Source: Clostridium sp. (GTDB lineage Bacteria > Bacillota > Clostridia > Clostridiales > Clostridiaceae). From it: DNA of 53,208 bases. The stretch is taken from the NCBI RefSeq assembly GCF_021372645.1, contig NZ_JAJFUC010000094.1:1-53208 (forward strand), written 5' to 3'. The notes under the pieces are model-generated. The model ran no database searches. It was not told the origin of the DNA and saw only the letters and a program-made list of their open reading frames with translations. Made by a program: the position numbers and the translations under genes. Position 1 is the stretch's first letter; every line of letters starts with the position of its first letter. This document shows positions 1 to 8,885 of this stretch, in pieces.

Positions 1-324
1 AGTAGGCCTATTTGAGTGCGCTTAAAATTCAGAAATCTTCAAATAATTGATGTGATATTATAGGATATTTAGAGATTTCTTCTTTTAATCCGAAAAGGAG
101 CATCGCTCCTGATTAAAATTTAATCATTCTGCGACACTCTCTTTTCTTATAATAAAATATATATAATTATACTTTGGGTATTTATTGGTAATACTTGTAC
201 ATTTATGTATATAATTGTACAATTAAACAAGAAGGATAAATAAAGAAATATTAAATTTTTACAGGGTTTGTAAAATATAATGATATTAATATTTGTATAT
301 ATTAGCTGCATAGGAGGATTTAAA
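1..324. other. Left-edge non-coding stretch with an imperfect hairpin
   Basis: No coding region longer than a few codons runs in from the left edge; every forward frame meets a stop within about 25 bases. An imperfect hairpin lies at 83-118: TTTTAATC pairs with GATTAAAA, then a CGAAA bulge, then AGGAGC pairs with GCTCCT around an ATC loop. It has no following T-run, so I do not call it a terminator. The rest is AT-rich and presumably holds the promoter of the GGDEF gene. Its ribosome site AGGAGG is at 312-317. Confidence 0.5.
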
Positions 325-1368
325 ATGAATAAATTATATGAAAACGTAAAAGAAAAATTATCGCTAATAGAAAATATGTATGATATTATCAGAATTATTG
401 ATCCTATTAATAAAAATATAATAGATATTAAGAATGATGAGATTAAAAATATTAAGGGAAAATGTTATGAGAATTTTAATAAGGGCACAATATGTAGCAA
501 TTGTATTTCAATTAGAGCTAATATTGAAAATGATATATTTATTAAAATAGAGCATGTTTATAATAAGGTGATGTTAATAATTGCAATGCCTGCAATGATA
601 AAGGAAGAAAAGTATGTTGTTGAAATAATAAAAGATATATCAGTAAAGAATAATAAAATATCAAGTATTAATTATGATAAAAATGTTAAGGTTATGATTG
701 ACAATATGAATGAAAAAATCATTAAAGATGATTTGATGGGTGTTTATAATAGAATATATATAGAAGAAAGACTACCAGTTGATTTAAATAATAGTATACT
801 AAATAAATATTTATTATCTATAATTATGATAGACATAGATGATTTTAAAAATGTAAATGAAGAACATAGACAAGATATAGTAAAAAAAATATTAAAAGAT
901 TTTTACAAACTTATTGATGATTTAGTTGCACAAAATTCATACTGGATTGGAAGATATTCTAATGATAAATTTATTATTGTTTTGAATAATATAGATAAAG
1001 AAGATGTATGCAAGATTTCAGAACAAATAAGAATTTTATTAGAAGATGTTTCATTAGAATATAATGATAAAATTATTAAACTAAAAGCAAGTTTTGGCAT
1101 TTATTGCAGTGAAAATGAAATAACCGATATTAAAAATATTTTAACAGAATTGGAGAAAAATATTTTTGAGGAAAAGAAAAAAAGAATAGATGAAGAAAAA
1201 AATAAGGAAAAGAAATTATCAATATTAAATTATAGAATTCAAGAATTAAGAGATGTCTTAAATGAAATGTGTATATCATTAGATAAAACAGTAAATTATG
1301 AACAAACATTAAAGGTAAGCCAAGATTTAGATGAATTAATTGTTGAATATATGAAAAATATAATATGA
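325..1368 (+). CDS. GGDEF-domain protein with cysteine-containing N-terminal PAS-like domain; degenerate active site
   Basis: This 347-residue cytoplasmic protein has an N-terminal sensor-like domain (about residues 15-110) with the pattern C-x9-C-x2-C near residues 47-60, seen in many clostridial PAS-GGDEF proteins. A GGDEF domain follows (about 130-290). The family landmarks DDLMGVYNR and MIDIDDFKNVN are present, but the signature loop at residues 212-216 reads SNDKF instead of GG(D/E)EF. GGDEF proteins normally make cyclic di-GMP; loss of both glycines and the usual acidic residue suggests it does not, and may instead bind nucleotide or act as a sensor. The C-terminus is a lysine/glutamate-rich probable coiled coil. 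The start at 325 is chosen because AGGAGG lies 7 bases upstream; an in-frame ATG at 280 has no such site. Confidence 0.8.
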   Translation: MNKLYENVKEKLSLIENMYDIIRIIDPINKNIIDIKNDEIKNIKGKCYENFNKGTICSNCISIRANIENDIFIKIEHVYNKVMLIIAMPAMIKEEKYVVEIIKDISVKNNKISSINYDKNVKVMIDNMNEKIIKDDLMGVYNRIYIEERLPVDLNNSILNKYLLSIIMIDIDDFKNVNEEHRQDIVKKILKDFYKLIDDLVAQNSYWIGRYSNDKFIIVLNNIDKEDVCKISEQIRILLEDVSLEYNDKIIKLKASFGIYCSENEITDIKNILTELEKNIFEEKKKRIDEEKNKEKKLSILNYRIQELRDVLNEMCISLDKTVNYEQTLKVSQDLDELIVEYMKNII

Positions 1369-1547
1369 AATATAACTTTACTATTATTTCAGCAGTAAGT
1401 ATAATTAATATAGTTTTATTCTTATATAATAATAAAAAAATTGTATATTTATGGGTTAAATACAAATTATTATATTTAATAATATATATAATGTATAAAA
1501 ATATAGAATATAAAAGAGTTCTAAGAAATAATTAAGGAGTGAATATT

Positions 1548-3494
1548 ATGCCAGATAAAAAGACAGCTTTAATACAAAGTTCATTAGGTTCTGTATTTTC
1601 AGTTTTTAGTGAAAAAGAATTAAAAGAAATAACAAGTAATAATAAAAGAAGTATAGCTATTTGCGGAAAAATTAATAATCCAGGAATAATTGAAGTGCCA
1701 GAAGGTGCTACTCTTTCCGATATAATAGAGCTTTCTGGAGGAATTATAAATAAGAGCAACTTTAAGGCAGCTCAAATTGGATTACCTTTTGGAGGTTTTT
1801 TAACTGAAGATAGCTTAGATAAAGAATTTGATTTTGGATTATTTTATGAAAATATTAGTAGAACTGTTATTATTTTATCACAAGAAGACTGTATAATTCA
1901 GTTTGAAAAATTCTACATAGAGTATTTACTTGCAAAAATTAAGGATGGTTCTTATAAGAACTATGAAGTAGTTAAAACTGATATAACTGAAATGTTTAAT
2001 ATTTTAGATAGAATAAGTAAAGGTGTATCTAATATACGTGAAATTTACCTTTTGAGAAATCTTGCAGTGACTGTAAAAGGTAAAATGCATCAAAAACATA
2101 ATATAATGGAAGAGATAATTGAAAAATTCTATGAAGAAATAGAAGAGCATATAGAAGAAAAGAAATGTTATACATCACAATGTAATCATCTTATAAAATT
2201 AACAATTACAAAAAAATGTATTGGATGTGGAAGTTGTAAAAGAGCATGCCCTGTGGATTGCATTGATGGGGAATTAAAAAAACAACATACTATAGATTAT
2301 AATAGATGCACTCATTGTGGGGCATGTATATCAGCATGTCCAGTTGATGCTATAACAGCAGGAGATAATACTCTTTTATTTCTTAGAGATCTAGCTACCC
2401 CTAATAAAGTAGTAATTACTCAAATGGCACCAGCTATAAGAGTTGCAATAGGCGAAGCCTTTGGATTTGAGCCCGGGGAAAATGTAGAAAAAAAGTTAGC
2501 TGCAGGTCTTAGAGAATTAGGAGTAGATTATGTATTTGATACTACTTGGGGAGCTGATTTAACTATAATGGAAGAAGCTGCAGAGCTTCAAGGAAGACTT
2601 GAAAGATATTTATCTGGAGATGAGGATGTTAAGCTTCCAATGCTTACTTCATGTTGTCCTTCTTGGATTAAGTTTATAGAACAAAACTATGCGGATATGT
2701 TAGAAGTTCCTTCTTCTGCAAAATCTCCAATGGAGATGTTTGCAATAGTGGCAAAGGAAATATGGGCAAAGGAAAAAGGGCTTTCAAGAGATGAAGTGAC
2801 TTCAGTTGCTATCATGCCATGTATTGCAAAAAAATATGAAGCATCAAGACCAGAGTTTTCAGTAGAGATGAATTATGATGTTGATTATGTAATTACAACA
2901 AGAGAGCTTATAAAAATATTTGAAAATTCAGGGATAAATTTAAAGGAACTTGAAGATGAAGAAATAGATACAGTTATGGGAGAGTATACTGGTGCTGGAA
3001 TTATTTTCGGTAGAACAGGCGGAGTTATAGAAGCTGCTACAAGAACAGCTCTTGAAAAGATGACTGGAAAGAGATTTGATAACATAGAATTTGAAGGACT
3101 TAGAGGCTGGGATGGCTTTAGAGTTTGTGAGCTTGAAGCTGGAGACATAAATCTTAGAATAGGAGTTGCCCATGGTCTTAAAGAAGCTGCTAAGATGTTA
3201 GATAAAATAAGATCAGGTGAAGAATTCTTTCATGCAATAGAAATCATGGCTTGTGTAGGTGGTTGCATTGGTGGTGGTGGTCAACCTAAAATAAAAAAGA
3301 ATAAACAAGAAGTTCTACAAAAAAGAGCAGACGGTTTAAATGATATAGATAGATCTAAGACTCTTAGAAGATCGAATGAAAATCCAGAGGTACTAGCTAT
3401 TTATGAAAAACATTTAGATCATCCATTAAGTCATAAGTCTCATGAATTACTTCATACTACATATTTCCCAAGAATTAAGAAAAATAATGATTAA
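1548..3494 (+). CDS. [FeFe]-hydrogenase with N-terminal SLBB domain
   Basis: This 648-residue enzyme catalyses proton reduction to H2 or H2 oxidation, most likely with ferredoxin as partner. In order it has an SLBB-like domain (about residues 38-110), a helical linker like the C-terminal part of NuoF/HydB proteins, two [4Fe-4S] ferredoxin motifs (CIGCGSCKRACP near 224 and CTHCGACISACP near 254), and the H-cluster domain. The three H-cluster signatures are intact: TSCCPSW near 366, MPCIAKK near 422 and ACVGGCIGGGG near 567, followed by the small-subunit-like tail. It lacks the [2Fe-2S] and histidine-ligated cluster domains of the classic CpI-type enzyme. ATG 1548 follows AAGGAG at 1534-1539; the in-frame GTG at 1539 overlaps that site. 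No maturation genes lie nearby, so it appears monocistronic. Electron partner and direction are inference. Confidence 0.93.
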   Translation: MPDKKTALIQSSLGSVFSVFSEKELKEITSNNKRSIAICGKINNPGIIEVPEGATLSDIIELSGGIINKSNFKAAQIGLPFGGFLTEDSLDKEFDFGLFYENISRTVIILSQEDCIIQFEKFYIEYLLAKIKDGSYKNYEVVKTDITEMFNILDRISKGVSNIREIYLLRNLAVTVKGKMHQKHNIMEEIIEKFYEEIEEHIEEKKCYTSQCNHLIKLTITKKCIGCGSCKRACPVDCIDGELKKQHTIDYNRCTHCGACISACPVDAITAGDNTLLFLRDLATPNKVVITQMAPAIRVAIGEAFGFEPGENVEKKLAAGLRELGVDYVFDTTWGADLTIMEEAAELQGRLERYLSGDEDVKLPMLTSCCPSWIKFIEQNYADMLEVPSSAKSPMEMFAIVAKEIWAKEKGLSRDEVTSVAIMPCIAKKYEASRPEFSVEMNYDVDYVITTRELIKIFENSGINLKELEDEEIDTVMGEYTGAGIIFGRTGGVIEAATRTALEKMTGKRFDNIEFEGLRGWDGFRVCELEAGDINLRIGVAHGLKEAAKMLDKIRSGEEFFHAIEIMACVGGCIGGGGQPKIKKNKQEVLQKRADGLNDIDRSKTLRRSNENPEVLAIYEKHLDHPLSHKSHELLHTTYFPRIKKNND

Positions 3495-3502
3495 TTAGGG
3501 AT

Positions 3503-3728
3503 AAGGCACATTCAAAAAAATAATAAGTCAGCATGCTAGTTTATTTTGCCTTAAGGTAAGTTCAACTAAATTCATGTGGAATATAAAATTCCACATGAAA
3601 AGTTTCAATTTATGTCATACTGTGTTAGCATGTTCACCTAATAGATCACTATGAGGAAAACATACTTCCTTGTCTGACGCAAAATATACATCGCATCATT
3701 GACTTGTTATTTTCTTTCACATGCCTAA
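3503..3728. mobile_element. MITE-like element with about 34-bp imperfect terminal inverted repeats
   Basis: The left end (AAGGCACATTCAAAAAAATA..., 3503-3536) and the reverse complement of the right end (3693-3728) match at most positions over about 34 bases. The 226-bp element has no coding capacity. Inside it, 3571-3582 and 3588-3599 form a perfect 12-bp hairpin around an ATAAA loop. Related ends occur near 10117, 10424, 19103, 20034 and 50335. It sits between the hydrogenase stop codon and that gene's likely terminator. The mobilising transposase is unknown. Confidence 0.65.
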
Positions 3729-3740
3729 TATAAAATATCT

Positions 3741-3785
3741 AAATCATGCCAAATATGACTATGCATATTTGGCGTGATTTTTAGG
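3741..3785 (+). terminator. Rho-independent terminator of the hydrogenase gene
   Basis: Arms 3741-3757 and 3764-3780 form a 17-bp stem with one T-G type pair around a 6-base loop, ending in a short T-run. It is the only strong hairpin with a T-run downstream of the hydrogenase, although the MITE-like element now separates the two. Confidence 0.7.
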
Positions 3786-3923
3786 TTTAGTTAACAATGT
3801 AGCATATATTTCATTTATTTAGTGTAGTTACCTAAAATGGATTATACTAATCTACAAAGAAACTGGTTTATAAGTAAGAATAAAGAAATTTGTTAAGTAA
3901 AAGGCAAGTAATATTAAATTTAG

Positions 3924-3973
3924 GTTAAGTTTTATTAAAAGTAGTTTAAAATTAATAAAAAATAGAATATACT
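3924..3973 (+). promoter_or_regulatory. Pho-box-like repeats and -10 box of the first pit operon
   Basis: TTAA cores occur at 3925, 3935 and 3946, and a weaker match near 3957, about 10-11 bases apart. A -10-like TATACT follows at 3968-3973. The same arrangement precedes the second operon copy. Repeated TTAACA-like hexamers on an 11-base period are the known PhoP box design in Bacillus; use here by a PhoP orthologue is inferred from that and from the phosphate-transport genes downstream. Confidence 0.55.
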
Positions 3974-4027
3974 TGAACAGGATTACGAAATGTCGAATGT
4001 TTATATTTTATAGGGAGATGTGATATA

Positions 4028-4654
4028 ATGTTTAACTTAAAGCCAAAAGAAGATAAATTTTACAAATTATTTTTAAAAGCAGCACAAAATGTAAATGAAG
4101 GAGCAATTGTTTTAAGAGGTAGTTTAGATTCTTTATCTAATAAGGAAATTAATGTTGGTAAAATTGAAGATTTAGAACATGAGGTAGATAAATTAATAAC
4201 TATTGTAGTTAAAGAATTAAATGAAGCATTTATAACTCCAATAGATAGGGAAGATATCTATTCATTAATTAAGAAGCTTGATGATGTATTAGATTTAATT
4301 AATTCAACAATGCATAGATTTTTAATGTATGATATTAATGAAAGTACACGTGAATCTAAGCTTTTAGCTGATATGATAGTAGAATGTACTAAACATATTT
4401 TGGAATTGATGGATGGGCTTAATTCAGTAGGTAACAAAGCACAATGTATAAGAGAAAAAATTATAAGTATACACAAAATTGAAAGTGAAGCAGATTCTTT
4501 ATTTAGAAAAACAGTAGCAGAACTATTCAAAAATGAAACTAATCCTATAGAAATTATAAAATGGAAAGAAATATATCAAATTTTAGAAAATACTATTGAT
4601 AATTGTGAAAAAATTGCAAATACTGTAGAGGGAGTTGTCATTAAGAATGCTTAA
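4028..4654 (+). CDS. DUF47/PhoU-like accessory protein of Pit transporter (copy 1)
   Basis: This 208-residue, mostly helical, charged protein belongs to the DUF47 (PF01865) family, which resembles PhoU and is usually encoded beside Pit phosphate permeases. Such proteins are thought to regulate or couple the permease. The start ATG follows GGGAG. Its stop codon overlaps the start of the downstream permease gene, suggesting translational coupling. It is highly similar to the protein at 5904-6530 and has the same length, so the pair arose by tandem duplication. It has no signal peptide or membrane segment. Function is from family knowledge. Confidence 0.88.
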   Translation: MFNLKPKEDKFYKLFLKAAQNVNEGAIVLRGSLDSLSNKEINVGKIEDLEHEVDKLITIVVKELNEAFITPIDREDIYSLIKKLDDVLDLINSTMHRFLMYDINESTRESKLLADMIVECTKHILELMDGLNSVGNKAQCIREKIISIHKIESEADSLFRKTVAELFKNETNPIEIIKWKEIYQILENTIDNCEKIANTVEGVVIKNA

Positions 4655-5645
4655 TACTATGACCTTAACGATATTAATAGTAGCTTTAGTATTATTGTTT
4701 GATTTTATTAATGGATTTCATGATACAGCTACAGCAGTAGCTACTACTATTACAACTAGAGCACTTAAACCAACAACTGCTATAGTAATATGTGCTATAT
4801 TTAATTTTATAGGTGCATTTTCTGGAACAGCAGTAGCTAAAACGGTAGGGGAAAGTATCGTTAGTCATAACGATATACAACAATGGGTTATATTGGGTGT
4901 TTTAATTTCATCAATAGTCTGGAATATAATCACATGGTATTTTGGTATTCCAAGTAGTTCTTCTCATGCATTGATAGGTGCATTAATAGGTGCAGGAATA
5001 GCTTATAATAATAGTTTTAATGTAGTTAAATGGAATAATCTTTTTCATGAGGTAATAATATGGATATTTATTGCACCAGTCATAGGATTTACAGTAGGAT
5101 ATATATTAATGAAATTATTAAATTATATTTTAAAGCCATTCAAGCTTAAGATAATAAATAAAATATTTTTAAAATTGCAAATCGTAGCAGGTGCACTTAT
5201 GGCTTTAAATCATGGTAGCAATGATGCTCAGAAATCTATGGGACTAATAACTATGGCTTTATTAAGTGGTAAACTTATTAATACATTTGAAGTGCCTACA
5301 TGGGTTATTGCATCTTGTGCTTTAGCTATGGCGCTAGGAACTGCATCAGGAGGAAAAAAAATTATCAAAACTATGGGAAGTGGGATGGCAAAGCTAACAC
5401 CAGTAAATGGATTTGCAGCTCAAACTGGTGGTGCAGCGGTAATATTTATTGCAACATTATTCCATGCTCCAGTTAGTACAACTCACATAATTTCAACAAC
5501 TGTAATGGGTGTTGGAGCATCTAAAAGATTTAAATCAGTAAAATGGGGCGTAGCTAAAAACATAGTTTGGGCCTGGGTTATAACTATACCAATAACAGCA
5601 TGTCTTTCAGCGTTAATTATATATATAATGAAGTTATTTGTATAA
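4647..5645 (+). CDS. pit: Inorganic phosphate transporter, Pit family (copy 1)
   Basis: This 332-residue polytopic membrane protein has about ten hydrophobic segments and the two Pit half-signatures: DFINGFHDTATAVA near the N-terminus and NHGSNDAQKSMG in the second half. Pit permeases take up metal-phosphate driven by protons or sodium. I start it at ATG 4647, which overlaps the DUF47 stop, with GGAG at 4631-4634; an in-frame TTG at 4635 is less likely. The last third is almost identical to copy 2, while the middle has diverged, suggesting either gene conversion or strong constraint at the C-terminus. Confidence 0.92.
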   Translation: MLNTMTLTILIVALVLLFDFINGFHDTATAVATTITTRALKPTTAIVICAIFNFIGAFSGTAVAKTVGESIVSHNDIQQWVILGVLISSIVWNIITWYFGIPSSSSHALIGALIGAGIAYNNSFNVVKWNNLFHEVIIWIFIAPVIGFTVGYILMKLLNYILKPFKLKIINKIFLKLQIVAGALMALNHGSNDAQKSMGLITMALLSGKLINTFEVPTWVIASCALAMALGTASGGKKIIKTMGSGMAKLTPVNGFAAQTGGAAVIFIATLFHAPVSTTHIISTTVMGVGASKRFKSVKWGVAKNIVWAWVITIPITACLSALIIYIMKLFV

Positions 5646-5710
5646 TTTTTAAAAGATTATTATATTTCGTAGCTATATAGTTTACAAAGTAAATACTGTA
5701 TGAATTAAGT

Positions 5711-5760
5711 AAATAAACCTGTAGATTTTCAAATATGAATCTGCAGGTTTATTTTTATTA
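5711..5760 (+). terminator. Terminator between the two pit operons
   Basis: A 17-bp stem with one G-T pair (5711-5727 with 5738-5754) is followed by a T-rich tract. It separates pit copy 1 from the promoter of copy 2, so the two copies are probably transcribed independently. Confidence 0.85.
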
Positions 5761-5788
5761 TAAAATTTGTAACTAATATTAAAATTAG

Positions 5789-5837
5789 GTTAAGTTTATT
5801 AAGAAGAGTTTAACATTTGGTTAAAAAAGAATATACT
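5789..5837 (+). promoter_or_regulatory. Pho-box-like repeats and -10 box of the second pit operon
   Basis: TTAA cores lie at 5790, 5799, 5810 and 5821 (spacing 9, 11, 11), including TTTAACA at 5809-5815. TATACT follows at 5832-5837, exactly 11 bases beyond the last core. A -35 box is not obvious, as expected for an activator-dependent promoter. PhoP binding is inferred. Confidence 0.6.
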
Positions 5838-5903
5838 TTAATATGTACTATAATATTTAATGAATATGTCGAGTGTTTACACTTTATAGGAAGAGGTGAT
5901 AGT

Positions 5904-6530
5904 ATGTTTAACTTAAAGCCAAAAGAAGATAAGTTTTATAAATTATTTTTAGAAGCAGCGCAAAATGTAAATGAAGGAGCAATGATTTTAAGAGCAAGTT
6001 TGGACTCTTTATCAGAGAAAGAAATTAATGTTAGTAAAATTGAAGAGTTGGAACATAAAGGGGACAAGTTAGTTGGTATTATAACTAAAGAATTAAATGA
6101 ATCATTTATAACTCCAATAGACAGGGAGGATATTTATTCATTAATTAAGAGAATGGATGATGTATTAGATTTAACTAATTCAACAATGCATAGATTTGTA
6201 ATGTTTGATATTAATGAAAGTACTGAATCATGTAAGCTTTTAGCTGACATGATAGTACAATGCACTACGTGCCTTGTGGAATTAATGGACGAGCTTAATT
6301 CAGTAGGTAATAAATCAAAGCATATAAAAGAGAAAATTATAAGTATAAATAAAATTGAAAGTGAAGCAGATCGCTTATTTAGAAAAACAGTATCAGAATT
6401 ATTCAAAAATGAAGTAAATCCTATAGAAATTATAAAATGGAAAGAAATATACCAAACTTTAGAAAATACTATTGATAAGTGTGAAAAAATTGCAAACACT
6501 GTAGAAGGAGTTGTCATTAAAAATGCATAA
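5904..6530 (+). CDS. DUF47/PhoU-like accessory protein of Pit transporter (copy 2)
   Basis: This is the 208-residue paralogue of the 4028-4654 product, same family and same length, with strong identity throughout. I use ATG 5904 because AAGAGGTGAT lies just upstream and because it aligns with the start of copy 1; an open frame extends up to 5817 but reads through the promoter and Pho-box-like repeats. It overlaps the second pit gene by 8 bases exactly as in copy 1. Presumed role: regulatory partner of the permease. Confidence 0.88.
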   Translation: MFNLKPKEDKFYKLFLEAAQNVNEGAMILRASLDSLSEKEINVSKIEELEHKGDKLVGIITKELNESFITPIDREDIYSLIKRMDDVLDLTNSTMHRFVMFDINESTESCKLLADMIVQCTTCLVELMDELNSVGNKSKHIKEKIISINKIESEADRLFRKTVSELFKNEVNPIEIIKWKEIYQTLENTIDKCEKIANTVEGVVIKNA

Positions 6531-7521
6531 TATGATGACCGTAACAATATTAATAGTAATTTTGGTAATAATATTTGATTTTATAAATGGATTTCACGAT
6601 ACAGCTACAGCAGTTGCTACCTCTATTACTACAAGAGCACTTACACCAACAGTTGCTATAATAGTATGCGCATTATTTAATTTTATGGGTGCATTTACTG
6701 GAACAGCGGTTGCTAAAACTGTAGGTGAGGATATTGTAAGTTATAAAAATATACCTCAATGGGTTATATTAGGTGTTTTAGTTTCGGCTATAATATGGAA
6801 TTTAATTACGTGGTATTTTGGTATTCCAAGTAGTTCATCTCATGCATTAATAGGAGCGTTAGTAGGTGGTGGAATGGCTTATACTTGTACAGTTAACGTA
6901 GTTAATTGGTATAATCTTTTTCATAGTGTAGTATTGTGGTTATTTATTTCGCCGGTTATAGGATTTATAGTAGGATACATACTAATGCAATTCTTAAACC
7001 TGATTTTAAAGCCGTTTAAGTATCATGTAGTAAACAAAATATTTTTAAAACTTCAGGTCATTGCAGGTGCGCTTATGGCTTTTAATCATGGTGGAAATGA
7101 TGCTCAAAAATCTATGGGAATAATAACAATGGCTTTAGTAAGTGGTAAGGTTATTCAAAGTTTTGAGGTTGCTACCTGGGTTATAGTAGTTTGTGCTTCA
7201 GCTATGGCGCTGGGAACTTCTATAGGTGGGAAAAAAATTATTAAAACTATGGGAAGTGGAATGGCAAAATTAACACCAGTAAATGGATTTGCAGCTCAAA
7301 CAGGTGCAGCGGCAGTAATATTTATTGCAACATTATTTCATGCTCCAGTTAGTACTACTCACATAATTTCAACAACTGTAATGGGGGTTGGTGCATCTAA
7401 AAGATTTAAATCAGTAAAATGGGGAGTAGCGAAAAATATAGTTTGGGCTTGGGTTTTGACTATACCAATAACAGCGAGTTTTTCAGCATTAATTATATCT
7501 ATAATTAAGTTATTTGTATAA
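6523..7521 (+). CDS. pit: Inorganic phosphate transporter, Pit family (copy 2)
   Basis: This 332-residue integral membrane protein is the paralogue of the 4647-5645 product. Pit signatures are FINGFHDTATAVA and NHGGNDAQKSMG; the C-terminal stretch from about residue 240 is nearly identical to copy 1. The start ATG 6523 lies inside the last codons of the DUF47 gene with AAGGAG upstream. Keeping two low-affinity Pit systems side by side may reflect dose or different expression; the upstream regions are similar but not identical. Confidence 0.92.
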   Translation: MHNMMTVTILIVILVIIFDFINGFHDTATAVATSITTRALTPTVAIIVCALFNFMGAFTGTAVAKTVGEDIVSYKNIPQWVILGVLVSAIIWNLITWYFGIPSSSSHALIGALVGGGMAYTCTVNVVNWYNLFHSVVLWLFISPVIGFIVGYILMQFLNLILKPFKYHVVNKIFLKLQVIAGALMAFNHGGNDAQKSMGIITMALVSGKVIQSFEVATWVIVVCASAMALGTSIGGKKIIKTMGSGMAKLTPVNGFAAQTGAAAVIFIATLFHAPVSTTHIISTTVMGVGASKRFKSVKWGVAKNIVWAWVLTIPITASFSALIISIIKLFV

Positions 7522-7590
7522 TTTTCTAACATTATAGGTAGAAGTTTATTCAATTAATAATATTATGCCGTCTTATTATTTTTTAATTCA

Positions 7591-7642
7591 AAAAAAGTTA
7601 CTACTATTTAATTTCTAACAGTAGTAACTTTTATTATTTTAA
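7591..7642. terminator. Bidirectional terminator between pit copy 2 and the CDF gene
   Basis: Arms 7591-7605 and 7620-7632 pair around a loop of about 14 bases. There is an A-run before and a T-run after, so it can serve both converging genes. Confidence 0.85.
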
Positions 7643-7651
7643 TTTTTAAAT

Positions 7652-8548
7652 TTAGTTGCAATTTTTTTTACATTCGCAGCAATTACATGTTATTTCAGAA
7701 GCTTCTAAATGTATCATAACCTCAGCATATTTTAGAACTTGTTCTATATTCTGTTCAATTTTGTCACATATATCATGGGCCTCTTTAATTGATTTATTTT
7801 CAGGAAATACTAGATGTAAGTCTATATATCTTATTCGTCCAGATTTCCTTGTTTTAAGATCGTGATAATTACAAAATACAGAAGAATATTTGATTATATT
7901 ATTTTTAATAAGTTCAATTTCTTCATCAGATAATTTAACATCTAAAAGAGGATTGAAGGCAGTTTTTAATAATTCAAAAGATTCTTTTAGTATAAATATC
8001 GCAACTAAAATTGCAACGATTGGATCCAAGTAATTTAAACCAGTAACCCATATAAGAAATAATCCGGTGCCTACACCTAATGATGTATATACATCAGCTT
8101 TTAAGTGAAGGGCGTCAGCCTCTAATGCAATAGAATCCTCTTGCTTAGCTACTTTGTATAACTTTTTAGATACCATCAAATTTATAGCAGCAGAGATAAA
8201 CATAACTATAAATCCAACTCCAACAGATTCTATGTCAGAAGGATTAATAATTTTCTTTACAGCTTCAATTATTATCCAAACAGATGCTACCAATATAAGT
8301 AAAGCTTCTATTACTCCAGAAATGTTTTCCACCTTACCATGTCCATAAGGGTGAGTATCATCAGCAGGTCTATCTGATATTTTTACAGAAAAAAATGCTA
8401 TTATAGCAGCAAGCAAATCCATAGTTGAGTGTATAGCTTCAGATATTATACTTACTGATCCTGTAAAAAGTCCAACAATTAATTTCATGATTATTAAGCT
8501 TGTATTTGAAAGTAGAGATAATCTAGCTACTTTGACCTTAGGATTCAT
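7652..8548 (-). CDS. Cation diffusion facilitator (CDF) metal exporter
   Basis: This 298-residue membrane protein has six probable transmembrane segments and a C-terminal cytoplasmic dimerisation domain (about 210-285). CDF proteins export divalent metals such as Zn, Fe, Mn or Cd in exchange for protons. The metal-site regions EAIHSTMDLL (segment 2), DDTHPYGHGKVE (loop) and DALHLKADVYTS (segment 5) are visible. The C-terminus ends in a cysteine-rich tail, CNCCECKKNC, which could bind metal and is not part of the standard fold. GGAGG lies upstream of the ATG. The exact metal cannot be read from the sequence. Confidence 0.92.
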   Translation of the reverse strand: MNPKVKVARLSLLSNTSLIIMKLIVGLFTGSVSIISEAIHSTMDLLAAIIAFFSVKISDRPADDTHPYGHGKVENISGVIEALLILVASVWIIIEAVKKIINPSDIESVGVGFIVMFISAAINLMVSKKLYKVAKQEDSIALEADALHLKADVYTSLGVGTGLFLIWVTGLNYLDPIVAILVAIFILKESFELLKTAFNPLLDVKLSDEEIELIKNNIIKYSSVFCNYHDLKTRKSGRIRYIDLHLVFPENKSIKEAHDICDKIEQNIEQVLKYAEVMIHLEASEITCNCCECKKNCN

Positions 8549-8885
8549 ATAAAAACCTCCATATTTTAACTAAATATTTATCACTTGATAAGATAAATTA
8601 ATATTATAATATACCCAAGATTAATAAAAGTCAAGGATTTAAGGCGATTAGAATAAACTATCAGTTGAGAATGAATTGTAATATTATATTGTAAGTATCA
8701 TCCAATGAATTCAAATTTAAATATATGAAATTTGTGAAAATATTGATGGTTAAAACAAATAGAAATATAAATTATAGGAGTTTTCTGCAATAAAATTGAA
8801 TAACTTAGTAATAGAGATATTATTAATATAAAGTGAAACTTTCCAGGTGGAGTTTTATACTCCAGATGAATTTAATGGAGGTATA
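8549..8885. other. Intergenic stretch between divergent genes
   Basis: This 337-bp AT-rich region separates the CDF gene (leftward) from the lipase-like gene (rightward) and should hold both promoters. A short dyad GGAGT-TTTAT-ACTCC lies around 8849-8863, just before the lipase-like gene. No repeat copy or coding region was seen. Confidence 0.45.

Noticed and set aside
1130-1465. Reverse 111-residue open frame over the end of the GGDEF gene
   Set aside because: It is a shadow of AT-rich coding sequence, Leu/Ile/Phe-rich without a ribosome site or recognisable family.
5817-5903. N-terminal extension of the second DUF47 protein
   Set aside because: The extension covers the promoter and Pho-box-like repeats, has no ribosome site, and is absent from copy 1.
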